A stretch of 52,146 bases of DNA. Source: an uncultured Eubacterium sp. (lineage in GTDB: Bacteria; Bacillota; Clostridia; Lachnospirales; Lachnospiraceae). Shown piece after piece: positions 7,402 through 15,510 of the stretch; position 1 is the first letter of the stretch; each line of letters starts with the position of its first letter. Location: NCBI GenBank assembly GCA_910584875.1, contig CAJUDA010000004.1, positions 1-52,146 of the forward strand, in the 5' to 3' direction. A model generated the notes under the pieces. That model searched no databases, was not told the origin of the DNA, and was given only the letters and a program-made list of their open reading frames with translations. Both the position numbers and the translations under genes were made by a program.

Positions 7402-9307
7402 GGCGGCAAAAGTGTATTATCAGGGGCGTGATGAGATCATGTCCAATTATGAATATGACAAACTGTATGATGAACTGGGAGAACTGGAGGCAAAGACAGG
7501 GATTACTATGTCGGCAAGCCCCACTGTCCATGTTGGGTATGAAACAATCAGTGAACTTCCCAAGGAACCACATATTTCACCGATGCTGTCTCTCGATAAA
7601 ACCAAGGAAGTGGAAGAACTGGTATCATGGATCGGTGCGGAACAGGGTCTTCTTTCCCTGAAGCTTGATGGGTTAAGTATTATACTTACCTATGAGGGAG
7701 GACATCTGACAAAAGCGCTCACCAGGGGAAACGGGGAGATCGGAGAAGTCATCACAAATAATGCGCGGACATTTGTCAATCTTCCGGGACAGATCTCCTT
7801 TGACGGCACGCTGGTGATCCGGGGAGAGGCACTGATCCGATACCCGGATTTTGAAGAACTGAATGCCCAAACAGCAGAGATCCATGAAAAATATAAAAAT
7901 CCAAGAAATCTTTGCAGCGGGAGTGTCCGGCAGTTAAATAATGAGATCACGGCAAAAAGAAGAGTTCATTTTTATGTATATAATATCGTTCAGTCAGACC
8001 GTGGAGAACCTTTTGTCACAAAGAAAGATGAGCTTGACTGGCTGGCGGATATGGGATTTGATGTCGTACCCTTTCGGGAAGTAAACAGAGAGAATATAAG
8101 AGCAGCAGTAGAATCGTTTGCATCAGAGGTGACCACCTGTGATCTGCCGAGCGATGGTCTGGTGGTTACGTTTAATGATCTTGCTTACAGTGCTTCCCTT
8201 GGGAGAACAGCTAAATTCCCCAGGGATTCTATTGCCTTCAAATGGCAGGATGAGCTCGCCGATACGGTTTTACGGGAAATTGAATGGAGTGCTTCCCGCA
8301 CCGGACTGATCAACCCGGTTGCTATTTTTGATCCGGTTGAGCTTGAGGGGACGACCGTCAGCCGGGCCAGCGTACACAATGTTAGTATCCTGAAGGAACT
8401 GAAACTGGGGATCGGGGATACAATATCGGTGTATAAGGCGAATATGATCATTCCACAAATCTATGAAAATAAAACAAAAAGCGGGAACTGCCGTATTCCT
8501 GCACACTGTCCGGTCTGTGGAGAGGCGGCTGAACTGGTGCAGGAAAATGGCTCCGTTGTCCTGGTATGTACCAATGCCGGATGCTACGCCAAAAAGATCA
8601 AATCACTGAGTCATTTTGTCAGCCGGGATGCCATGAATATCGATGGGCTTTCGGATGCCACACTGGAAAAACTGATCAATATGAAACTGCTTCATTCCGT
8701 GGTGGATTTATTTTATCTCGAACGATACAGGGAAGAGCTTGTCAATATGGAGGGCTTCGGGGAAAAATCATACCAGAATCTGATGAATGCCCTGGAAGAG
8801 GCAAAAGATGTCCCGGCAGCCAATGTTCTTTACAGCCTTGGCATCAAAGGCATCGGACTCAGTATGGCTAAGCTTATCATCCGGCAGTACCCGTATCCGC
8901 TCAATAGAATGCAGACGCTCTCAGTCGGGGACCTGACGGTAGTCGATGGGATCGGCGAAGTGCTGGCACATTCTTTTACCGATTATTTCAGCCGGGAGGA
9001 AAACCAGAAACTGGTGGAGGAGCTGCAGAAGATCCTGCGGATCCAGTACCCGGTTGTGGCAGACCGTCAGCCACTGGCAGGCAGGACATTTGTTATAACA
9101 GGGAGCCTTCATCATTTCAGCAACCGGAACGAATGTAAGAAAAAAATAGAAGATCTCGGTGGGAAGGTGGCTGGCAGTGTCAGCTCCAAAACGGATTATC
9201 TTGTAAACAATGACGCCGGATCCGGTTCGTCAAAAAATAAAAAGGCAAAAGAGCTTCAAATACCCATTATTACAGAGGAAGAACTTCTCCCGATGCTGGA
9301 ACAGTAA
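7337..9307 (+). CDS. ligA: NAD-dependent DNA ligase, divergent form
   Basis: The domains occur in the LigA order: domain Ia, the adenylation domain with KLDG (K109 is the AMP-accepting Lys), an OB fold, a four-Cys zinc finger (CPVC..CTNAGC), helix-hairpin-helix repeats and a C-terminal BRCT domain (about 578-655). At 656 residues the length is normal. Several usually fixed adenylation positions differ: the Glu two residues before the Lys is Ser (LLSLKLDG), TRGDG is TRGNG and GEDVT is GEVIT. NPRN and the tail arginine are retained. A GTG at 7337 follows AAAGGAG by about 10 bases; ATG at 7373 is the alternative. It overlaps rluF. It may be a lineage variant or a second ligase; activity seems likely but is not certain. 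Confidence 0.9.
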   Translation: MKQTEKERDLTRMKELVGILNEAAKVYYQGRDEIMSNYEYDKLYDELGELEAKTGITMSASPTVHVGYETISELPKEPHISPMLSLDKTKEVEELVSWIGAEQGLLSLKLDGLSIILTYEGGHLTKALTRGNGEIGEVITNNARTFVNLPGQISFDGTLVIRGEALIRYPDFEELNAQTAEIHEKYKNPRNLCSGSVRQLNNEITAKRRVHFYVYNIVQSDRGEPFVTKKDELDWLADMGFDVVPFREVNRENIRAAVESFASEVTTCDLPSDGLVVTFNDLAYSASLGRTAKFPRDSIAFKWQDELADTVLREIEWSASRTGLINPVAIFDPVELEGTTVSRASVHNVSILKELKLGIGDTISVYKANMIIPQIYENKTKSGNCRIPAHCPVCGEAAELVQENGSVVLVCTNAGCYAKKIKSLSHFVSRDAMNIDGLSDATLEKLINMKLLHSVVDLFYLERYREELVNMEGFGEKSYQNLMNALEEAKDVPAANVLYSLGIKGIGLSMAKLIIRQYPYPLNRMQTLSVGDLTVVDGIGEVLAHSFTDYFSREENQKLVEELQKILRIQYPVVADRQPLAGRTFVITGSLHHFSNRNECKKKIEDLGGKVAGSVSSKTDYLVNNDAGSGSSKNKKAKELQIPIITEEELLPMLEQ

Positions 9308-9328
9308 GGGCATTGGGACGCCGTATGT

Positions 9329-10816
9329 TTATTTTCTGCCAAGAAAGTCCTTCCAGTTTACCAGCCGGAAGTAATACAGATAGAGAAGGATCAATAGGGC
9401 AGCGGGAATCAGAAAGGCAAAGCGGAGGATTTCATACGCCGTCCTGCCTGCAAGCCAGTTTCCTGCTATTTTTGCGAGATAGAGCAGACAGCCCGAATAG
9501 ATCATAGGCCACACAAAATGATTCATAAGAAAATACTGTACTCCTCTTGTGCGGGCAAGATAGACGGCATTTAGAAGACATGTCAGGATCTGGCTGAATA
9601 ACAATCCCAGAAGATAGCCATAAATTCCTTTCTGGGGAGTAATAAAGACAAGAAACAGAATCCTTACACACAGACCAATCACATTATGGAGAAACGTAAC
9701 ACCTGTTTTTCCCATCCCATTGATCACACTGGTCAGTGTCGTTGTAACATAGAGGAACGGGCAGAGGAATGCCAGCGCGGTCAGCAGTTTGCCGGCATTC
9801 TCGCTGTGGAAGACAAAATTTCCGATCTCTCTGCCAAAGTTTAAAAACAGGCTGCTTGTAAGGACACCGAGCAGGATCGAGTAGCGGATCGCCAGATTGG
9901 TCGTGCGACGTACAGAATCATATTGTGCCTGCCCTTCCGACTGCGCTATGGCAGGAAGGAGAAGAACCGACAAGGAATTGGTCAGAGTCCCCGGAAACAG
10001 CAAAAAAGGAAGTACGACTCCGGTCAGGATACCAAAGATGGCAAGTGCATCCTGACCAGAGTATCCGTAACGCATCAGCATGGCCGGGATCAGGATGGAT
10101 TCCACACTTCCCAGCAGGGCGATCACAAGCTTGTTGCCGCTGAGGGGAAGCGACAGGGCAAGAAGATGGCGGAAAGAACCTTTACTCCGAACGATCCCGG
10201 ACAGGGTAAAGCGTGACAGCAGATGTTTTATGTTGTACAGATGGGAGGCAAGTTCCCCAGCCAGAAGCCCAAGCACAGCGATGCCTGTCGTCAGCTTGCC
10301 GGCAAGAAAAAAATACGATACCATGATCACCAGGGTTACGCGGAATAATTGTTCCACAATCTGTGTGATCCCGGGGATCCGGGCATTACTGATGCCATAG
10401 AAGTAACCGTTTATGACTGCCGTAATGCCGCAAAAGGGAAAGACAACTGCCAGTATGCGAAGCAAAGGCGCCGTTTCACTGACACCAAGAAAAGAGGTGC
10501 CGATAAGATCTGACAGACTCCAGACTGTGAGGGACAGCATGAGCGCCGTGATAAGAGACAGCATCATTCCGCTTTTCAGGATACCGGCATGGCAGCGGGC
10601 GGGCTCATGTGATATCATCTGGGATACCGCAGTCTGTATCCCGGCGGCATACAGGGTAAAACATATAGAATATACCGGAAAAATCATCTGGTAAACACCG
10701 AGACCTGTCTCACCGAGTGTTCCGGCAAGAAAAATACGGTAGCCGAATCCAATGATTCTTGTGATGATGCCGGCTCCGGTCAGGATCAGTGTTCCCCTTA
10801 CGAGTTGTTTTTTCAT
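9329..10816 (-). CDS. SpoVB/MurJ-like polysaccharide or lipid flippase
   Basis: A 495-residue integral membrane protein with about 14 predicted hydrophobic helices belongs to the MOP superfamily. The opening LVRGTLILTGAGIITRIIGF and the following RIFLAGTLGETGLGVYQMIFP are typical of the SpoVB/YtgP branch, whose members move lipid-linked peptidoglycan or polysaccharide precursors across the membrane and, for SpoVB, act in spore cortex synthesis. The gene converges on ligA with 21 bases between stop codons and no clear terminator, and its 5' end diverges from the membrane protein at 10932. A TATAAA with a poorly spaced -35 precedes it. Whether it is the sporulation member or another paralogue cannot be decided here. 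Confidence 0.85.
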   Translation of the reverse strand: MKKQLVRGTLILTGAGIITRIIGFGYRIFLAGTLGETGLGVYQMIFPVYSICFTLYAAGIQTAVSQMISHEPARCHAGILKSGMMLSLITALMLSLTVWSLSDLIGTSFLGVSETAPLLRILAVVFPFCGITAVINGYFYGISNARIPGITQIVEQLFRVTLVIMVSYFFLAGKLTTGIAVLGLLAGELASHLYNIKHLLSRFTLSGIVRSKGSFRHLLALSLPLSGNKLVIALLGSVESILIPAMLMRYGYSGQDALAIFGILTGVVLPFLLFPGTLTNSLSVLLLPAIAQSEGQAQYDSVRRTTNLAIRYSILLGVLTSSLFLNFGREIGNFVFHSENAGKLLTALAFLCPFLYVTTTLTSVINGMGKTGVTFLHNVIGLCVRILFLVFITPQKGIYGYLLGLLFSQILTCLLNAVYLARTRGVQYFLMNHFVWPMIYSGCLLYLAKIAGNWLAGRTAYEILRFAFLIPAALLILLYLYYFRLVNWKDFLGRK

Positions 10817-10866
10817 TGGATTACTCCGTTTTTTTTATAATGTATGTGGGAAACAATCAAAAAATG

Positions 10867-10895
10867 TTGTATTTGTTACTGTTTTATAGTATGAT
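10867..10895 (+). promoter_or_regulatory. Candidate promoter for the membrane protein at 10932
   Basis: TTGTAT (10867-10872), a 17-base spacer and TATGAT (10890-10895) in a very AT-rich divergent intergenic region. The -35 is weak. Confidence 0.5.
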
Positions 10896-10931
10896 ATTTA
10901 TATGTATACTGATATGAAGAGGGGATAAACT

Positions 10932-13388
10932 GTGGTATTAAAAAGAAATGTACTGACAATTTTATATTCATTTATCTTTATCGTTATAATGGGAATCGGT
11001 TTCACACAGATCATGTATCTTGCGATTTCTTCCAGTCAGGACCGGAATGTGATCGCCTGTATCATTATACTGGGGATTATCATCTATCTCATTCTGGCAT
11101 TCCTCATGAAAGAGGGAAGAAAGGCGCAGTTTCTGCAGGCCGCAATACCTGTACTGCAGATTGCAGAAGCGGCTTTTGCCCTGCTCGTGATAGCGGGGGC
11201 ATTTCTCCTGAATCTTGAATCTGGCATACAAAGTGGCATTTCTTCTGTTTTGCTGCTAGTCGTCCTGTACGGCTGCGGCAGACTGCTGGGAGGGCGTCTG
11301 TGTGCCGTGCTTTCTCTCTGCACCGGTTTCTTTTTCTTTTTTGTATTAGCATCTGCTGACTATGAGACGGATCATACATTGGATATTCTCTGTTTTCTTG
11401 TATGTTATTTTGTATTTTTGCTTATCACAAAAAAGCTGACGGCATTCTATGTACAGCAGCCATTTCTGATCGTCGTATCCTATATGATGCTTGCTGTATT
11501 ATTTGTCCTTTCTATGATACTCAATCCTCTGACAGTATTTTTGCTTCTGGGATGCTTTTTTGCGCTTTTATCGGGGAAAACGGGGGAAAAAGGCACTATT
11601 TTTACATCAGGTCCATTTCTGGCGCTGGTCCTGCTGCTGTTTTCAGCAGCCATTTTCGCCGGGGTATATTTCCTTATGCCGGATCTGATCCAGCCTATGA
11701 CATTTGATATGGATCTCTCATTAAAACAGATGGATCTGCTATCCGTAGACACAGGCAGATATATGTTGAATAAATATCTGCAGGCAGGTAATCTGTTATA
11801 TCTGACAACGCAGACCGGTATTTTCCCGGCGATACTGTATTTCTTTGCCGGATTGTCCGGGTATTATGCGATCCGCAGAAAGGCATCAGCGATCACTCCG
11901 CTATGCCTTGCCTATCTGGGAACACTCACCTATCATCTTGTGTTCCTTGGATCGCAAAACGAATTTTATTATATGTTCTATTTTCTGCCGCTATTTTCTG
12001 CGTATGGGATATATAATACGCTTATCCCCGAAGAAACAGAAAACCAGGCAGAAGAGAAGGAAGAGTCTGACGATCCTGTAGAAGAAACCGCCGATTCTGT
12101 GGCAGAATCCGGTGGGACTGCCGGGGCGATGGAAACCGGTTCCGGGACGGAGAAGATAGAACCAGCTTCAGACAATAAGGAGGAAGTTTTGTTAAAAGCA
12201 GCCAGAAAAGAACGTGTTCCGAAAGAAAAAAAGCCAAAAGAAAAGCAGTCCCAGAAGAAAAAGCAGCCAGAAAAACCGGTTCCGGAACCAGAGGCTCCTG
12301 TGCTCCAGCCCACTGTTTCTGATGTTCAGGAATGGACGGTTTCAGATAAGTATCTCTCCGGTTATCAGGAAGAAAAAGAGACTCCGAAGAAAGCGGCATC
12401 TGTACCAGAGGTAAACATCTCCATACCAGAGATCGCACTTCCGGATGTTTCTGAACCGCTGATATCCGAGCCGCTGGTAACCGAACCATTGGCAGCGGAA
12501 CTGGTCATAACCGAACCTGCCATATCCGAAGCAGTTGTATCGGAATCCGACATAACCGAACCGGTAATTTCCCTGCAGGATACTCAGGAACCGGTTCAAT
12601 CCGGGCAGGTCATGCTGGAACCAGATTCCCAGTTTTCAGATATAACAGAGTCCGGCCTGATGGAATTTGATGATCAGGATGATCTGCAGCTGATACAGGA
12701 AGAACCGGCTGTTGTGGATCCTGTCAGACTGCCGGATCCATCCGAAGATATTGCCGTAAAACAGGAGGATCCGTCACTTTTGTCAACGGATAATCTTAAG
12801 GCGGAAGCCCACAATGACGGTAAAGGGGAGAGCATTGAGTTCAGTGCAGAATTTGATAACGATGCGGATGCCCAGCTGAATACCCTGTTAAACCGTCTGG
12901 ACATTTCTGATAATATCCGCCGTATGAATGAATCCGCCCGCGAGGATATTGCAGATATTATAGAACGTGACGATACAGAAAATGAACTGCATGAAGCAAA
13001 GCCGGCAGAAGAGCTTGATTTTGAGATGCCGGAAAAGCAGGAGGAAAAGACCCATGCACCTTTGCCCCGATATGTGAAACCGGATTTTGACATTACAATA
13101 GAACCGTTATCACAGCCACTTACCGATTCAGAAGACCGTATCAGTGAATATGATAAAGTACCTACCATTAACGATCTGGAAAAGAAATGGCGTGATGTTA
13201 ATGAGAGTCCGAAAGCAGAGGAAGAGACATCCGCTGCCCAGTATTCCTTTGCCTATTCACTGGAAGATGTGGCAGAGGCGGTATCCGATGCCCCTTCCCA
13301 GACGGAAAAAGCAGAAGTACACAGTGAAGAGATCGTCAGAAAGAATGGAATGGGTAAACGGTCTTACCACAAATTAACGATTCGATAA
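10932..13388 (+). CDS. Multi-pass membrane protein with long acidic, Pro/Glu-rich cytoplasmic tail
   Basis: I do not recognise a named family. The first 360 residues hold about ten hydrophobic helices with few charged loops. The remaining 450 residues are low-complexity and probably disordered: first Glu-rich, then a Lys-rich patch (KEKKPKEKQSQKKKQ), then a stretch of degenerate five-to-eight-residue units built on SEPL/TEPL/SEP (about residues 500-560), then acidic sequence with short conserved-looking islands such as LNTLLNRLDISDNIRRMNE (about 655) and PTINDLEKKWRDV. The end is basic (GKRSYHKLTIR). The layout suggests a membrane platform with a tail that binds partners. GTG at 10932 follows AAGAGGGG by 7 bases. 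It stands alone with its own terminator. Confidence 0.8.
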   Translation: MVLKRNVLTILYSFIFIVIMGIGFTQIMYLAISSSQDRNVIACIIILGIIIYLILAFLMKEGRKAQFLQAAIPVLQIAEAAFALLVIAGAFLLNLESGIQSGISSVLLLVVLYGCGRLLGGRLCAVLSLCTGFFFFFVLASADYETDHTLDILCFLVCYFVFLLITKKLTAFYVQQPFLIVVSYMMLAVLFVLSMILNPLTVFLLLGCFFALLSGKTGEKGTIFTSGPFLALVLLLFSAAIFAGVYFLMPDLIQPMTFDMDLSLKQMDLLSVDTGRYMLNKYLQAGNLLYLTTQTGIFPAILYFFAGLSGYYAIRRKASAITPLCLAYLGTLTYHLVFLGSQNEFYYMFYFLPLFSAYGIYNTLIPEETENQAEEKEESDDPVEETADSVAESGGTAGAMETGSGTEKIEPASDNKEEVLLKAARKERVPKEKKPKEKQSQKKKQPEKPVPEPEAPVLQPTVSDVQEWTVSDKYLSGYQEEKETPKKAASVPEVNISIPEIALPDVSEPLISEPLVTEPLAAELVITEPAISEAVVSESDITEPVISLQDTQEPVQSGQVMLEPDSQFSDITESGLMEFDDQDDLQLIQEEPAVVDPVRLPDPSEDIAVKQEDPSLLSTDNLKAEAHNDGKGESIEFSAEFDNDADAQLNTLLNRLDISDNIRRMNESAREDIADIIERDDTENELHEAKPAEELDFEMPEKQEEKTHAPLPRYVKPDFDITIEPLSQPLTDSEDRISEYDKVPTINDLEKKWRDVNESPKAEEETSAAQYSFAYSLEDVAEAVSDAPSQTEKAEVHSEEIVRKNGMGKRSYHKLTIR

Positions 13389-13438
13389 GCACTTTCCCTG
13401 GTTATTGGAATAAAATATTACTATATGTCAGACTGGAT

Positions 13439-13470
13439 CGGCCAGACGTTATTGTCTGGCTGATTTATTC
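13439..13470 (+). terminator. Terminator after the 10932 gene
   Basis: A 9-bp stem (CGGCCAGAC with GTCTGGCTG, one G-U pair) with loop GTTATT is followed by a T-rich stretch (ATTTATTC). Confidence 0.7.
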
Positions 13471-13495
13471 TGTAACCAAGGAAAGGAGACTTGTC

Positions 13496-14686
13496 ATGAA
13501 CCGAATGATCTACCTGGATAATGCAGCTACTACCCGCATTACCGATGAGGTTCTTGCCTGTATGCTCCCTTTTCTAAAGGATTCCTACGGCAATCCTTCC
13601 AGTATATATGATCTGGGAGCAAACAATAAAGACGCTCTGTCAGAAGCCCGAAAAAAAATTGCCGGTGTATTATCCTGTGAGCCGCAGAATATATTTTTTA
13701 CTTCGGGAGGGACGGAGAGTGATAACTGGGCACTGATCGGTACAGCTGAGAGCCGTGCTCATCAGGGAAAGCATCTGATCACCAGCAAAATCGAACATCA
13801 TGCGGTCATCCATACCTGCCAGTATCTGGAAAAGCGTGGGTTTGAGATAACGTATCTCGATGTGGATGAACAGGGATTTGTAAAGAAGGAGACACTGATG
13901 AACGCCCTCCGTCCCGATACGGTAATGGTATCCATTATGACGGCGAATAATGAGATTGGAACGATACAGCCGATCGCAGAGCTGGGTGAATTATTAAAAA
14001 ACCATCCAGCATATTTTCATACCGATGCTGTTCAGGCGTTTGGCCAGATCCCCATAAAACCAGAAGAATGGCATATTGACATGCTGAGTGCCAGCAGCCA
14101 TAAATTCCATGGTCCCAAAGGGGCCGGCTTTTTATATGTCAGGGACGGAATCCGGCTTCCCTCTTTTCTTCATGGAGGGAAACAGGAAAGAGGACAGCGT
14201 GCCGGGACAGAAAATGTCGCAGCGATCGTGGGAATGGGAAAAGCAGCGGAGATCGCAGCACAGACGATGGGTGTCAGAGACGAAAGAGAACGAGCACTGC
14301 GGGATTATATGATTTCCCGGATCGAAAAGGAAATTCCGTACTGTCATCTGAACGGACCACGGAGAAACCGGCTGGCGAATAATGTCAATATAAGTTTTTC
14401 TTTTGTCGAGGGAGAGACGCTTGTTGTCCTGTTAGATATGGAAGGGATCTGCTGCTCTGGTGGTTCTGCCTGTACTTCCGGTCAGGTGGCGGTATCCCAT
14501 GTTCTGAAAGCGATCCATCTTGAACCAGAGACAGCCCGGGGGGCTCTCCGGTTTACGTTAAATGAAGAGACAACAAAGGCTGATATTGATTATACGATAG
14601 ACCGGTTAAAGGAGGTACTTGATGAATCCCGCAGGATGAACTCATCTTACCGTTCCTTTATCGGGATAAATCAGCGTCATTCCTGA
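13496..14686 (+). CDS. Cysteine desulfurase (NifS/IscS family)
   Basis: This PLP enzyme releases sulfur from cysteine for Fe-S clusters or thiolated tRNA. The 396-residue protein starts with IYLDNAATT, and has TESDN, the PLP-binding Lys in SSHKFHGPKG (about K203), RAGTEN, and the catalytic Cys in GGSACTSG (about C326) with the longer flexible loop of the group I enzymes. The ATG at 13496 follows AAGGAGAC closely. No scaffold gene or thiI is next to it; in many Clostridia a nifS-thiI pair supplies sulfur for 4-thiouridine, and that partner is absent here. The last 10 bases overlap the 3' end of the convergent hisJ-like gene. Confidence 0.95.
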   Translation: MNRMIYLDNAATTRITDEVLACMLPFLKDSYGNPSSIYDLGANNKDALSEARKKIAGVLSCEPQNIFFTSGGTESDNWALIGTAESRAHQGKHLITSKIEHHAVIHTCQYLEKRGFEITYLDVDEQGFVKKETLMNALRPDTVMVSIMTANNEIGTIQPIAELGELLKNHPAYFHTDAVQAFGQIPIKPEEWHIDMLSASSHKFHGPKGAGFLYVRDGIRLPSFLHGGKQERGQRAGTENVAAIVGMGKAAEIAAQTMGVRDERERALRDYMISRIEKEIPYCHLNGPRRNRLANNVNISFSFVEGETLVVLLDMEGICCSGGSACTSGQVAVSHVLKAIHLEPETARGALRFTLNEETTKADIDYTIDRLKEVLDESRRMNSSYRSFIGINQRHS

Positions 14687-15510
14687 TCCAGGGTGTGAAA
14701 TCGTGGTCTGCGTCCATGGAAGGTGACATACTGGCGCAGACCAGAATTTTTTATCAATGCCGGAAGCTGTTCAAACTGATAGGTAAGGAAGTCAGGGGTA
14801 TGGGCGTCAGAGCCAATGGTGATCAATTCTCCGCCGAGTGACTGATACAGTGCCAGGATATCGGGGTGGGGGTTGGGATAGGGGGAAGATTTACAGCCTG
14901 AGGTATTGATCTCCAGGGCGATGTCCTTTGCAATCAGCAATTTTAGAATCTCCTCCAGGATTTCCCGGTATTCCATCGGTTCATAATGAAAATGCTGCGG
15001 GGCATACCGAACAATATAATCAAGATGACCGAGAGAATCAAATTCTGTAAATATACAGAGGTTTTCATAAAGCTCTTCCATATAATCCAGAACACAGCGG
15101 GAGGGATCGCGGTCTTTCCAGAAATCTTTATGATACGGGTCCCTGCGGTGAACCAGATGAAGGGATCCTATGATATAATCAAAGGACGGGTCTGCAGTGA
15201 GTGCCCTGTTTTTTGCGAGGATGTCTGGCTGGGTCTGCAGCCCGCATTCCACTCCGGTAAGGATCCGGAGATCCGGATAGCAGAGCTTTAATTTTTGTAA
15301 TTCTGCGGTATAGGAACTGACATCAAGCAAAAAAGGAATTTCTCCTGCCGGCAGTGAATCATATTGATCCTTTGGGAAACCATAATCCATATGATCGGTC
15401 AGACAGATGCCATGCAGTCCGCACTGGACAGCCTGATCCAGTTGTCTGACTGGTGGTGTGCTGCTGTCTGTAGAATAGGAGGTATGGACGTGGGTATCAT
15501 AAGCGATCAT
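14677..15510 (-). CDS. hisJ: Histidinol-phosphatase, PHP family
   Basis: The PHP (polymerase and histidinol phosphatase) fold is clear: DTHVHTSYS at the start, CLTDHMD, GVECGL, IGSLHLV and the C-terminal ITIGSDAHTP supply the metal-binding His, Asp and Glu residues. It would dephosphorylate histidinol phosphate in histidine biosynthesis; related proteins have other phosphoesterase roles, so the substrate is by family only. At 277 residues it is of normal length. Its ATG overlaps the rqcH stop codon by one base (TAATG), implying translational coupling to rqcH, and no other his gene is present in the window. It converges on and overlaps the cysteine desulfurase by 10 bases. Confidence 0.87.
   Translation of the reverse strand: MIAYDTHVHTSYSTDSSTPPVRQLDQAVQCGLHGICLTDHMDYGFPKDQYDSLPAGEIPFLLDVSSYTAELQKLKLCYPDLRILTGVECGLQTQPDILAKNRALTADPSFDYIIGSLHLVHRRDPYHKDFWKDRDPSRCVLDYMEELYENLCIFTEFDSLGHLDYIVRYAPQHFHYEPMEYREILEEILKLLIAKDIALEINTSGCKSSPYPNPHPDILALYQSLGGELITIGSDAHTPDFLTYQFEQLPALIKNSGLRQYVTFHGRRPRFHTLDQE

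Noticed and set aside
12430..12600. Tandem repeat array in the membrane protein gene
   Set aside because: It is degenerate coding sequence for SEP/TEP units, too diverged at DNA level to be a separate repeat feature.
12674..13168. Ser-rich minus-strand frame opposite the 10932 gene tail
   Set aside because: Its composition is the complement of the acidic coding strand; no start signals.
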